From contig NZ_JAHBYN010000001.1 in NCBI RefSeq assembly GCF_019635935.1, positions 1,795,501-1,859,500 on the forward strand: a stretch of 64,000 bases of DNA. Direction: 5' to 3'. The notes under the pieces are model-generated. The model saw only the letters and a list, made by a program, of their open reading frames with translations, did not search any database and was not told the DNA's origin. The first letter of the stretch is position 1; each line of letters begins with the position of its first letter. The translations under genes were made by a program, and so were the position numbers. This stretch comes from Parvibaculum sp. (GTDB lineage Bacteria; Pseudomonadota; Alphaproteobacteria; Parvibaculales; Parvibaculaceae). Positions 9,642 to 17,266 of the stretch are shown here, one piece after another.

Positions 9642-10892
9642 ATGGGTGCGAAGATAGCGGCGAAAGGCGTTGGCCCGATCGGGGGCGGGCAAGCGCAGGA
9701 GGAAGGTCGGCGCCGCTTCGGCGCGCTGTCCGTCGCCGCTCTCCTTGTTGCGCTCGTCTATGGCGGCACGCTTGCATGGCTGCTTCTTTCCGACAACCGC
9801 CTTGCCGGCGAACCCGTCATACATCTCGCACTGGCGGAGGATGACCTCGCCGAAAGCGAAACGCCGCTCGCGGCGCCCGGACCCGACGGCGCGGATATTG
9901 CGGATGCAACACCGGATCGGCCGGACGCAGACGAACCGAGCGCCGACGAACAGGCGCTGCTCGATGCGGCGCGGCGGATCGGCGAAGGCAATGAAATCGC
10001 GCCCGAAGATGTTGCCGCGCAGGTGCGCATTGTCGGCGCCGAAAGCGTTTCGGGCGGGGAAGAGACGACACCAAACGAGAAGCCCGCGATACGCGCGCTG
10101 CCGCCCGTGCCCGATCCGGCGCTCGTCGAGAAGACGCCGGAAGGTCTGCTGCCTCAGATCGCAGCCGACGGCCGCACACCCCGCGACGTCTATGCGCGGC
10201 CCGTGCCGCCCGGCACGCCGGCCACGCGGCGCATCGCGCTGGTCGTCAGCGGCATGGGCATCAGCGAAAGCGCGACGGCGCATGCAATCGAAACGCTGCC
10301 GCCGGAGGTGACGCTTTCCTTTGCGCCCTACGGTCCCGGCCTGCAGGACTGGATCGCGAAAGCGCGCGCGGCGGGCCATGAAGTGCTGCTCGAATTGCCG
10401 ATGGAACCGTTCGGCTATCCGCAGAACGATCCCGGTCCCTACACATTGCTGACATCGCTTTCGGCGGAGGAAAATCTCGCGCGCCTCGAATGGTTGATGA
10501 GCCGCTTCACCGGTTATGCCGGCGTGATGAACTATCAGGGCGCGCGCTTCACGACATCGGCATCGACCGTCGAAGCGGTGATGGCCGCCCTGCAAAAGCG
10601 CGGTCTCCTTTATGTCGACAACGGCGCCTCGGCGCGCAGCCTCGCACCGCAACTGGCGCGCGATGCCGGCATGCCGGCGGTGCAGGCGACACGCATCGTC
10701 GACCCGGTGCAGAACCCGCAGGTCATCGCGACATCGCTCGAAGTGCTGGAAGAGACGGCCGCAAGCGCGGCGGTCGCCATCGGCGTCGCATCGGGCTTTC
10801 CGGTGACGGTGGACGCGCTGGCGGCATGGGCCGCGACGCTTGACGAAAAGAATTTCGTGCTGGTGCCCGTAAGCGCCACGGCGCAGAAGTAA
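9642..10892 (+). CDS. divergent polysaccharide deacetylase (YibQ-like), membrane anchored
   Basis: 416 residues with one N-terminal membrane segment (about 28-48: SVAALLVALVYGGTLAWLLL), a low-complexity acidic linker to about residue 175, then a divergent polysaccharide deacetylase domain (PF04748 type). Domain landmarks are PPEVTLSFAPYG, GHEVLLELPMEPFGYP, NDPGPYTLLTS and a C-terminal FVLVPVSA. The first strand reads ALVVSGMGIS where YibQ-type proteins usually have IDDLG, so the acidic metal-ligand pair is absent. Activity as a deacetylase is therefore doubtful. Its place after envC-ctpA suggests an envelope role. rppH follows by 24 bp. Confidence 0.85.
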   Translation: MGAKIAAKGVGPIGGGQAQEEGRRRFGALSVAALLVALVYGGTLAWLLLSDNRLAGEPVIHLALAEDDLAESETPLAAPGPDGADIADATPDRPDADEPSADEQALLDAARRIGEGNEIAPEDVAAQVRIVGAESVSGGEETTPNEKPAIRALPPVPDPALVEKTPEGLLPQIAADGRTPRDVYARPVPPGTPATRRIALVVSGMGISESATAHAIETLPPEVTLSFAPYGPGLQDWIAKARAAGHEVLLELPMEPFGYPQNDPGPYTLLTSLSAEENLARLEWLMSRFTGYAGVMNYQGARFTTSASTVEAVMAALQKRGLLYVDNGASARSLAPQLARDAGMPAVQATRIVDPVQNPQVIATSLEVLEETAASAAVAIGVASGFPVTVDALAAWAATLDEKNFVLVPVSATAQK

Positions 10893-10916
10893 AACGCAAC
10901 AGCGAGGAATGCGCCC

Positions 10917-11456
10917 ATGACACGCCAGAGCGAGCCGGCAAAGGCGGTCGATCCCGAAACGCTGCCCTATCGCCCTTGCGTCGGCATCATGCTGATCAAT
11001 CGCGACGGCCTTGTATGGGTCGGCAACCGGATGATGGCGGACGGCGGCGCGCACGAACTGACGGGCGCCGCGCTGACCTGGCAGATGCCGCAAGGCGGTA
11101 TCGACGAGGGCGAAGCCCCGCGCGACGCGGCGCTGCGCGAGCTGAAGGAAGAGACGGGTACGGACAAGGCCCGCACCATCGGCGAGACGAAAGACTGGCT
11201 GACCTATGACCTGCCGCCTCATCTTGTCGGCATCGCGCTAAGGGGCAAATATCGCGGGCAAAAGCAGAAATGGTTCGCGATGCGATTTCTGGGCGAGGAC
11301 AGCGACATCGACATCGCCGCCGACGCCCACCAGGAATTCAGCGAATGGGCATGGGTGCCGCTCGACGAACTGCTGGGACTGGTCGTGCCTTTCAAGCGTT
11401 CCGTCTACGAACAACTGGTGACGGAATTCCGGCCGCTGGCGGTGCCCGGAACCTGA
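10917..11456 (+). CDS. rppH: RNA pyrophosphohydrolase (Nudix)
   Basis: Removes pyrophosphate from 5'-triphosphorylated RNA and so starts mRNA decay. The 179-residue product carries a full Nudix box, GGIDEGEAPRDAALREL then KEETGT (about residues 62-84). It also has the RppH/ApaH-type surroundings: PYRPCVGIMLINRDGLVWVG at the N-terminus, LTWQMPQGG before the box and KWFAMRFLGED after it. It closes the forward cluster that begins with obgE. Downstream comes a repeat-rich intergenic stretch and then a convergent gene. Confidence 0.95.
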   Translation: MTRQSEPAKAVDPETLPYRPCVGIMLINRDGLVWVGNRMMADGGAHELTGAALTWQMPQGGIDEGEAPRDAALRELKEETGTDKARTIGETKDWLTYDLPPHLVGIALRGKYRGQKQKWFAMRFLGEDSDIDIAADAHQEFSEWAWVPLDELLGLVVPFKRSVYEQLVTEFRPLAVPGT

Positions 11457-11480
11457 GGTTTCTTCCCGTAACGGGGCCTT

Positions 11481-11508
11481 CTGTCATCGTACTGTCAAAA
11501 ATCTGTCA
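11481..11508 (+). promoter_or_regulatory. triple Pho-box-like direct repeat, copy A
   Basis: CTGTCA occurs three times at 11481, 11492 and 11503, exactly 11 bp apart. This matches the PhoB box (7-bp repeats CTGTCAT separated by 4 bp, unit 11 bp). The middle spacer is A-rich, as expected. Here it lies between the 3' ends of two convergent genes (rppH and the first membrane sensor gene), so no obvious target gene is near. The same array recurs at 47871. It may be an inert passenger of a repeat element. Confidence 0.6.
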
Positions 11509-11590
11509 CAAGCGCATACGGGGCGGGGATAACTCGATCCGAAAAACGACTTATCCCCGCCCCGAAAATTATTTATCCCCGGTTTGACGG
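11481..11590. repeat. dispersed intergenic repeat, copy A, with 14-bp inverted repeat
   Basis: This stretch shares two blocks with 47871-47944: the Pho-box array, and a segment TTATCCCCGCCCC followed by GAAAAT and a second T-TATCCCCGGTTTG. In this copy a perfect 14-bp inverted repeat (11519-11532 with 11551-11564; arms CGGGGCGGGGATAA) encloses an 18-nt loop. A further TTTATCCCCGG at 11572 could compete for the left arm. It lies between convergent genes and could act as a two-way terminator, but there is no clean T-run. Confidence 0.7.
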
Positions 11591-11600
11591 AACACCGCGA

Positions 11601-12683
11601 TCAGTTCTCGCCCTCCCATGAAGCGGCAATCGCCTGGAGCTCGCCCGCCAGCGGCACGATGCGCGTCTTGAAGGCGTAGTCCGCATAGTCCCAGCGCTGA
11701 CCGGCGCGCAGCGCGAAAACGCGTTCGAGGTTTTCCCGCGCGGTCCGGATCAGAAAAACCAGCCTGTCGATTTTCGGCTGCACGGAGGCCGGCGCGGCCT
11801 TGCGGGCATCGTCGATCGCCGTCAGCATCGCGGAAAGTCCGGCGCGGCTCGCGGCGGCCGGCGGACCGGCCTCGCTGCTGCCCGTCGTGAACTTGACGAG
11901 CGACAGGCGCAGATCGTCGAGGTCGCCGCGCAGCTTCGCGAAGGGGTCGATGGCACCGGCATCCTCGGGCGAGGAATTCGCCAGCATGACATCGAGCACC
12001 TCGGCGCAAATCCGCTGCGCCTCGTCGAGGCCAGGACGAACGTCTTCGTTGAAGAGCTGCAATCCCGGATAGCGGTTGACCGTGCCGATCATTCCCGCAA
12101 TCGCACGCTGCTCGGCGAGCAGCCGCTCGACGAGACGCTTCATCTCGGCGAGTTGCACGAGGCGCAGCCCGTCGGTCCAGGACACGGAATGCCGTTCGAT
12201 GGCATCGGCATCGGATTTGAGTTTCGCCGCCGCTTCGCGCCACTCGGTGCGGAAGCCCTCGCCCTCGGTCAGGATGTAGCCGCGAAGGCCGACAAGGCTC
12301 GCCTCGCGCGAGGCGGAAAAATTCGCAAGCAGCGTTTCGAAATCCGCCGGCGCGGCCTCCACGCCGCGCACCGCGCCATCGGCCGGTGCCGCGGCATCGC
12401 GCGGCGGCGCGCCGGAACCGGACCTCTGCTCGTCATAGACCACGAGAAGCCCGAACACGCCGCCCATGAGGGCAAGCGAGAAGGCGAGCCACGCCATGCG
12501 GCGGCGGCGCGACCACGAAAACATTCGTCTCATGAAATTGCCACGCCCGCGCGGCGGCTTGCGGAAAGCGAAATCGGGCGTTGCGGGAGAGTCCGGACCT
12601 TGCGGTCGTTGCTCCGTGTCCTGCGGAAGACGGTAGCGGGTCCGCCAGTGATATTCCGCGTCTCGGTTCGCAGCAAAGGGCAT
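11601..12683 (-). CDS. single-pass membrane protein with CHASE3-like helical sensor domain, copy A
   Basis: About 360 residues from the ATG at 12683, which follows a CAGGCAGG-like leader; a longer frame upstream has no support. Layout: a basic N-terminal cytoplasmic part of about 70 residues, one membrane helix (WLAFSLALMGGVFGLLVVY), then a long helical periplasmic domain. The domain resembles CHASE3/four-helix-bundle sensors in the RGYILTEGEGFRTEW stretch, followed by IERHSVSWTDGLRLVQL, GTVNRYPGLQLFNEDVRP and RWDYADYAF. No HAMP, kinase or methyl-accepting region follows, so it is a sensor module without an output domain. It is a paralogue of the 14323-15408 gene (same motifs, 361 residues) and is divergent from the LytM-like gene at 12909. 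Function unknown. Confidence 0.75.
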   Translation of the reverse strand: MPFAANRDAEYHWRTRYRLPQDTEQRPQGPDSPATPDFAFRKPPRGRGNFMRRMFSWSRRRRMAWLAFSLALMGGVFGLLVVYDEQRSGSGAPPRDAAAPADGAVRGVEAAPADFETLLANFSASREASLVGLRGYILTEGEGFRTEWREAAAKLKSDADAIERHSVSWTDGLRLVQLAEMKRLVERLLAEQRAIAGMIGTVNRYPGLQLFNEDVRPGLDEAQRICAEVLDVMLANSSPEDAGAIDPFAKLRGDLDDLRLSLVKFTTGSSEAGPPAAASRAGLSAMLTAIDDARKAAPASVQPKIDRLVFLIRTARENLERVFALRAGQRWDYADYAFKTRIVPLAGELQAIAASWEGEN

Positions 12684-12908
12684 CACACACCTGCCTGTGT
12701 AGTACCCCGAACGAGCAGTAGAGCTATTAAACATAGCGCCGAAAGCAGCCACGGCGAAGAATATTTTGTGGTGCTTTGTAACCCTTGATGGACAAAGGAC
12801 GATTCCGCTGGAGATTCGTCCGGGGGCGGCGCAATATGGTGTCTGGCGGGGTATGCAGGAGACCCGGTGACTGCGCATGGCGCCGGGCGAAAGCGACCGG
12901 AGCAGGCG

Positions 12909-13691
12909 ATGTTCCTCCTACGCCGCATTGTCTACATGGTGATCTTGACCGTCATTGCCTTTGTCGCACTCGACACTGACAAGCGCGAAACCGCACGCGC
13001 GCTCGTCCATGACGGTTACGCGGCGATTGCCGGGCGCGCGCCGCCGCTGCCGCTGAAGCGGCCGCTCTTTCTGGCGCAAGCGGGGCTCGACGACTGCCTG
13101 CGCGGAACGGCGACCGTCGCGAGCGACAACGAGACCTATGCGGCGTTCTGCGCCGACCTCGCAAGCTTTGCCGCGTCGATCGTCGCGCCGGACGAGCCGG
13201 AGGACGAAGGCCGAGACGAAACGGAAAAGCAGGAGTATGCGCGCGCGCCCGAAACCGCCGGCCCGCCGGCAGTGCAATGCCGCGTCGATGCGAGCGGCGC
13301 CGTGGGCATAAACACCGATGGCATATGGACGTCGCCGCCGGAGCGCGCGCACGCCGGATCGCCACCCGGCATGCGCGGCGGAAAATCGAGCCGCATCGTT
13401 CTCGTGCCGCAAGGCTGCGACGTCGAAAGCCCGGCCGACGCGAAGGTCCTTTATGCGGGGCCGTTCAAGGGCTATCTCGGCATTGTCATTCTCGACGCCG
13501 GAAAAACGGAACGGCTGATCGTGGCGGGTCTCGGCGAGATCGCGGTGCAGCGCGGCGACAGCATTGCGCGCGGTGCGAAAATCGGCGCGACATCGCAATC
13601 GACGGCGCCGGCGCTCGCGAGCGCCGAAACGGCGGGCGAAGCCGCATTGCTCTATGTGGAAGACGCTTCGGGCGCGGGCCCTTCGGGCTGA
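12909..13691 (+). CDS. membrane-anchored degenerate LytM-like protein, copy A
   Basis: 260 residues from the ATG at 12909, with GGAG about 8 bp upstream. An N-terminal hydrophobic segment (VYMVILTVIAFVAL) is followed by a variable region with two cysteines (DDCLRG and FCADLASFA) and a C-terminal LytM-like barrel: SPADAKVLYAGPFKGYLG, LIVAGLGEIAVQRGDS, GAKIGATS. It has the fold pattern of EnvC/M23 LytM domains, but no His/Asp zinc ligand is visible, so it should not be a peptidase. The last 160 bp are nearly identical to the paralogue at 17267-17956, while the N-terminal halves are very different. It converges on a truncated ferritin-like gene. Its role is unknown; an envelope partner of the divergent sensor is inference. 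Confidence 0.75.
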   Translation: MFLLRRIVYMVILTVIAFVALDTDKRETARALVHDGYAAIAGRAPPLPLKRPLFLAQAGLDDCLRGTATVASDNETYAAFCADLASFAASIVAPDEPEDEGRDETEKQEYARAPETAGPPAVQCRVDASGAVGINTDGIWTSPPERAHAGSPPGMRGGKSSRIVLVPQGCDVESPADAKVLYAGPFKGYLGIVILDAGKTERLIVAGLGEIAVQRGDSIARGAKIGATSQSTAPALASAETAGEAALLYVEDASGAGPSG

Positions 13692-14224
13692 AAGCTAGAC
13701 AGCCGCGCTGGAAAGCCGCCAGTTGCGGAAGCGCCAGTAGCGCCAGGCGAGCGCCGAGACGGCGCGCATCGGCATCCCTTGCGGCTTGAGGCCGGCGGCC
13801 TTGGCGACCATCGAGATCAGCCGCTCGACATGCTGGCGGCGGTAGAGGCCAAGCGCGCGCTTCTCATAGGCTTTGGCGAAGAGTTCGCGCTCGTAAGGCA
13901 CGCTGCCATCGGCCGGCGTGTTGGCGGCGTAATAGGCGCAGGCCAGCTCATCGTCGTCGGCTTCCGAAATGCGGCCGAGCGCCACGCGGATGCGCGCGAA
14001 GACCGAAGGCTTCGCCTCGTCGAGCGCGTTGAAGCGGTCGTAGAAGAGTTTGTAGTGGCGGAACTCGTCGGCGGCGATGTTGGCCGCGATCTGTTTCAGC
14101 ACCGGCTCGTCGGTCGCGTCCTTGATGGCGGTGTAGTAGGACGAGGTGCCGCTCTCGACGACGCAGCGCGCGATGAGTTCACCGCCGCGGCTGCCGCACA
14201 CCGGCTGGATCGCGTCGAGCGGGG
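13531..14224. repeat. duplicated segment, copy A (LytM 3' end plus ferritin 3' part)
   Basis: The 3' end of the LytM-like gene and the convergent ferritin-like gene recur at about 17797-18708. Identity is near complete in the ferritin part and above 90% by eye in the LytM part. Between the two gene ends copy A has 3 bp, whereas copy B has 223 bp holding a palindromic element. The proteins diverge strongly outside the block, so this looks like recent gene conversion or a partial re-duplication on top of an older cassette duplication. Confidence 0.85.
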
Positions 14225-14309
14225 TCGTGCCCTTCAAGTGCCACATCCATGAGCCTGGGGCCGCCGATTTCGTGCCGCTGGCAAAGCCCGTCAAAAATTG
14301 ACGGATCAC
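13695..14309 (-). pseudogene. truncated ferritin-like di-iron protein, copy A
   Basis: From about base 14224 down to the stop, this matches residues 99-274 of the intact gene at 18180-19004. Bases 13699-13913 equal 18184-18398 without a mismatch (215 bp). The first part of the parent, with ligands E35 and E66-x-x-H69, is missing and is replaced by 27 unrelated codons (MIRQFLTGFASG...). Only the second ligand half remains (E in VVESGTSSYY and E-x-x-H in ADEFRHY), so a di-iron site cannot form. The frame is still open, so a product is possible, but the simplest reading is a decaying duplicate. It lies 13 bp from the next sensor gene. Confidence 0.85.
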
Positions 14310-14322
14310 TTCCCGGCAAGCG

Positions 14323-15408
14323 TCACCCGGCCGACGAACGCCAGTTCTTCACAACGAATAAAATCTGCTCCGTCTCGGGGAGCACCTTTTGCCGGAAGGC
14401 ATAGTCGGCGTAATCCCATCGCTCCGTTCGCTTGAGCGCAATGATGTCGTCAATCTGAAGGCTGGCCTTGCGCAGCATATCCACAAGACGATCAAGCCGC
14501 GGATCTCCCGCACTCCCTCCAATTCTGTCGAGAGCAGCGGGCGCTTTTCGGATCTGGCGCAGCGATTGCGAAAGTTCGGGCGGGGGCGCGGAAAGACCGG
14601 AATGCAGGAATGTCGACAGTCCTTCTTCCGCCAGACGGATATTGCCCCGCAATTCGGCAAGCGCGCCGATTGCGGCGTTTGATTTGTCCGAGACCAGAAA
14701 CGATTGGATGGAATCATTGCAGAGTTCAATGGCCCGCACCAGCGCCGGTTGCACATCCTCATTATAAAGCCGCAGACCCGGAAAGCGGTTCGATGTGCCG
14801 ACAAGACTGGCGACGAGCTTCTCGTTTTCGGCAAGGGAGTCCATGCTCATCCGCAGATTGCGCAGTTGCACGAGCCGCTCTCCATCCGTCCACAGATAGG
14901 CATTGCGTTCGATTTCCGCTTCAAGCGCTTTCCGTTTGCCCGTTGCCTGCCGCCATTCCTCGCGGAAGCCGGGATTACCGGCCAGCACGTAACCTCTCAA
15001 TGCAATAAGGCTCACTTCGCTCGCTTTGGCGAAATCGGAAGCCATATCGTCGAAGGGACGCGCATTCGAGACGAATGTCGCTTGCCCCCGAAAATAGCGC
15101 GTGAAAGATGCATATCGGTCGGACAACCAGCCATCGGCATCGCCCATCTGCCCGACAAGGGTAATGCTGCCAAGAAGCCAGGTCGCCATCACCAGAACCA
15201 TACCGCCCTTGAGGAGCAAACCGTGTCGAGTGCGGGCGGGAAGACGGCGAAGCTCCGGAAAGGTCAGGCGTAATCGCCAATTTCCCCACATCCTCCGGAG
15301 ACGGAGGAGCGAAAAACCTCCGCGCTCAATGCGCGGAGAAAGACCATGGCGCGGCCGCCACTCCTGCTCGGAGAGGGAGCGTGTAGCGACTGTGGCATCT
15401 TTGTTCAT
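14323..15408 (-). CDS. single-pass membrane protein with CHASE3-like helical sensor domain, copy B
   Basis: 361 residues from the ATG at 15408, with GGAG in the leader. Layout is the same as copy A: a cytoplasmic N-terminus of about 85 basic residues, one membrane helix (GGMVLVMATWLLGSITLV) and a periplasmic helical bundle. Motifs shared with copy A are RGYVLAGNPGFREEW, IERNAYLWTDGERLVQL, GTSNRFPGLRLYNEDVQP and RWDYADYAF. Overall similarity to copy A is moderate, so this duplication is older than the ferritin block. No output domain follows. It is divergent from the MEDS-LuxR regulator at 15667, which may be its signalling partner by position only. Base composition is lower in GC than the flanking core genes. 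Confidence 0.75.
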   Translation of the reverse strand: MNKDATVATRSLSEQEWRPRHGLSPRIERGGFSLLRLRRMWGNWRLRLTFPELRRLPARTRHGLLLKGGMVLVMATWLLGSITLVGQMGDADGWLSDRYASFTRYFRGQATFVSNARPFDDMASDFAKASEVSLIALRGYVLAGNPGFREEWRQATGKRKALEAEIERNAYLWTDGERLVQLRNLRMSMDSLAENEKLVASLVGTSNRFPGLRLYNEDVQPALVRAIELCNDSIQSFLVSDKSNAAIGALAELRGNIRLAEEGLSTFLHSGLSAPPPELSQSLRQIRKAPAALDRIGGSAGDPRLDRLVDMLRKASLQIDDIIALKRTERWDYADYAFRQKVLPETEQILFVVKNWRSSAG

Positions 15409-15666
15409 CCTGCATTCTCCACGATCTGGCAAGCCGTCGCCGAGGCCTCCTGCCTAATATCGATCACGGAAAGCCTGTTCCTACTCGTAGGGTTACGAGG
15501 GCGAACCGGCAGCGGCCACACCGCGTCCGGACCCGTCGGGGGCCTGCAATTTCCTTTTGCGCGCAAGGTGGTATCCTGATGGCAGTTCAATACGGCCCTC
15601 CAGCTTGCCGTTTCTCCGTATAGTGTCCCCTGAGAGCCTGCATGGATTGGCCGTCGGAGATATTCG

Positions 15667-16608
15667 ATGAACAAGCCTTACACCTTCCGCGAAGGGAGCC
15701 ACGCCCGGCGCCGTCGCAGGCCGATTGGGCTGTCGTGGGACGAATCCGAGCCCGACACCGCGTTGCGCAAGACCGGAATCGACCTGATCGGCGACGTGCC
15801 ATGGGGCACGCATATCTGCATGTTCTACGAGACCAAGCAGGATCTGCTAGACACCAACGTCGACTATTTCAGAGCCGGGCTGGAGAGCAATGAGTATGGG
15901 CTGTGGGCGATTTCCGACCCCATCAGTCTGGAAGAGGCGACGGAGGCCCTCCGGCGGGGGATTCCCGACTGTGACCGGCATCTCGCCTGTGGAAATATAG
16001 AACTTGCCGCAGGCTACGACTGGTATCTCCCAGGGGGACAGTTCGAACTGGGAAAGATCATTCAAGGCTGGCATCGCAAGCATTATGGAGCCCTAGCCGC
16101 TGGCCATGAGGGTTTGCGCATCTGCGGAAATGCGCTGTGGCAACAAACCGAGCTTTGGAAAGATTTCTGCGACTACGAACGCGTGCTCGATGATTCCATC
16201 GACGGCCACCGAATGCTGATCCTCTGCACCTACTCGCTGGGCACCAGCCGGGCGCGCGACATACTTGATGTCGCCCGCGCCCATCAATGCACAATTGCGA
16301 GACGTAACGGCGAATGGGAGTTCCTGAAAGTTCCAGCTCTTGACCGGATGCGAAATGAGCTCCGCGTCCTAAACGAGGATCTGGATGTTTTGCCGCACGC
16401 ATTTCCCGGGCACGAGATTCTAACACCGCGCGAGAAGGTGATACTGGCGCAGATCGTGAGGGGAGCCTCGAACAAGGAAACAGCCCGAACGCTCAAGATA
16501 AGCCCGCGCACGGTGGAATTTCACCGTGCCAACATCATGCGCAAGCTCGACGTGAAGAATACAATTGAACTTGTGCGTCTGGTTCTAGGCGAACCTGCGA
16601 ACGGCTGA
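15667..16608 (+). CDS. MEDS-domain LuxR-type transcriptional regulator
   Basis: 313 residues in two parts. The N-terminal MEDS (DcmR-type sensory) domain spans about 40-225: GTHICMFYETKQDLLD, YFRAGLESNEYGLWAISDP, DWYLPGGQF, a GLRICGN segment and LILCTYSLG. The C-terminal LuxR-type HTH (about 250-308) reads LTPREKVILAQIVRG, then NKETARTLKISPRTVEFHR and NIMRKLDVKN. A GGAGA ribosome site is 8 bp before the ATG. MEDS domains occur with one-component regulators such as DcmR of methylotrophs; the ligand is not known to me. A single receiver protein follows by 111 bp. The gene sits inside the second cassette copy between sensor B and LytM-like B, with GC below that of neighbours, suggesting insertion or transfer. 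Confidence 0.88.
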   Translation: MNKPYTFREGSHARRRRRPIGLSWDESEPDTALRKTGIDLIGDVPWGTHICMFYETKQDLLDTNVDYFRAGLESNEYGLWAISDPISLEEATEALRRGIPDCDRHLACGNIELAAGYDWYLPGGQFELGKIIQGWHRKHYGALAAGHEGLRICGNALWQQTELWKDFCDYERVLDDSIDGHRMLILCTYSLGTSRARDILDVARAHQCTIARRNGEWEFLKVPALDRMRNELRVLNEDLDVLPHAFPGHEILTPREKVILAQIVRGASNKETARTLKISPRTVEFHRANIMRKLDVKNTIELVRLVLGEPANG

Positions 16609-16719
16609 GCGCCCAGCTGCGCCGACCTCGTAAGATTACTGGCCCCGCAAAACTACCGGTGTGCGTGCGGTTCGCACGGTCCAAATACGCTGTGGAGACC
16701 CACACGCTTCAACGGGCCA

Positions 16720-17112
16720 ATGACGACCGCAATTCATATCCTGATTGTCGACAAGGATGCCGATACGCTCAAGGCATGCGAAGAGCATTTGTCAACGCGG
16801 AAAGCGACAACCGTCACAACGTGCGACAGCCGGGCGGCCCTGCGCGAGTTTGGCACCTGCAATCCCGACATAGTTCTAACCGAACTCGTGATGCCGGAGA
16901 GAGACGGAATTGAGATCCTGCTGAAAATAAAGCGGACTTCGCCACAAACAAAAGTCATTGCGATGTCGCGAGGGAGTGCATCCTTGCCATCTGATTTTGT
17001 CCTCCATCTGGCAAGTAGGCTAGGTGCCGACGGCACAGTTTCAAAGCCGGTCGACGCCGCGCGGCTGCTCGAAGCCATCGAAAAAGTCCTCTCCACTCAA
17101 ACAGAGGATTGA
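16720..17112 (+). CDS. single-domain response regulator with Glu at the phospho-acceptor site
   Basis: 130 residues, a receiver domain only. The acidic pocket is kept (D11, D13 in LIVDKDAD), as are the switch Ser (S83 in AMSRGS) and the Lys (K109 in VSKPVD). The expected phospho-acceptor Asp in the xxD-I-x-MP motif is Glu: IVLTELVMPERDG, E55, codon GAA. Asp-to-Glu at this site often mimics the phosphorylated state, so the protein may be locked in an active form. It is downstream of the MEDS-LuxR gene and upstream of LytM-like B. GC is low (near 50% in the middle by eye). The receiver fold is certain; the signalling consequence is inference. Confidence 0.85.
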   Translation: MTTAIHILIVDKDADTLKACEEHLSTRKATTVTTCDSRAALREFGTCNPDIVLTELVMPERDGIEILLKIKRTSPQTKVIAMSRGSASLPSDFVLHLASRLGADGTVSKPVDAARLLEAIEKVLSTQTED

Positions 17113-17266
17113 GTGGAACCCGCCTATGGAAACCTACAGGCATCGACCCCCCGACAGGACGACACCACCCGATCGCCCTTAGCTAATCAGCTGAATCAAA
17201 ACCAACCGTACACGGCGCAACCGGGGATTCGCATCGTCAAAACAAGGATAGTCAGGAGAGACCGCC

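Noticed and set aside
11551-11582. TTATCCCCG words resembling DnaA boxes (TTATCCACA), suggesting an origin
   Set aside because: The words differ at the key CA positions, are part of inverted repeats, and no dnaA, dnaN or AT-rich unwinding region is near.
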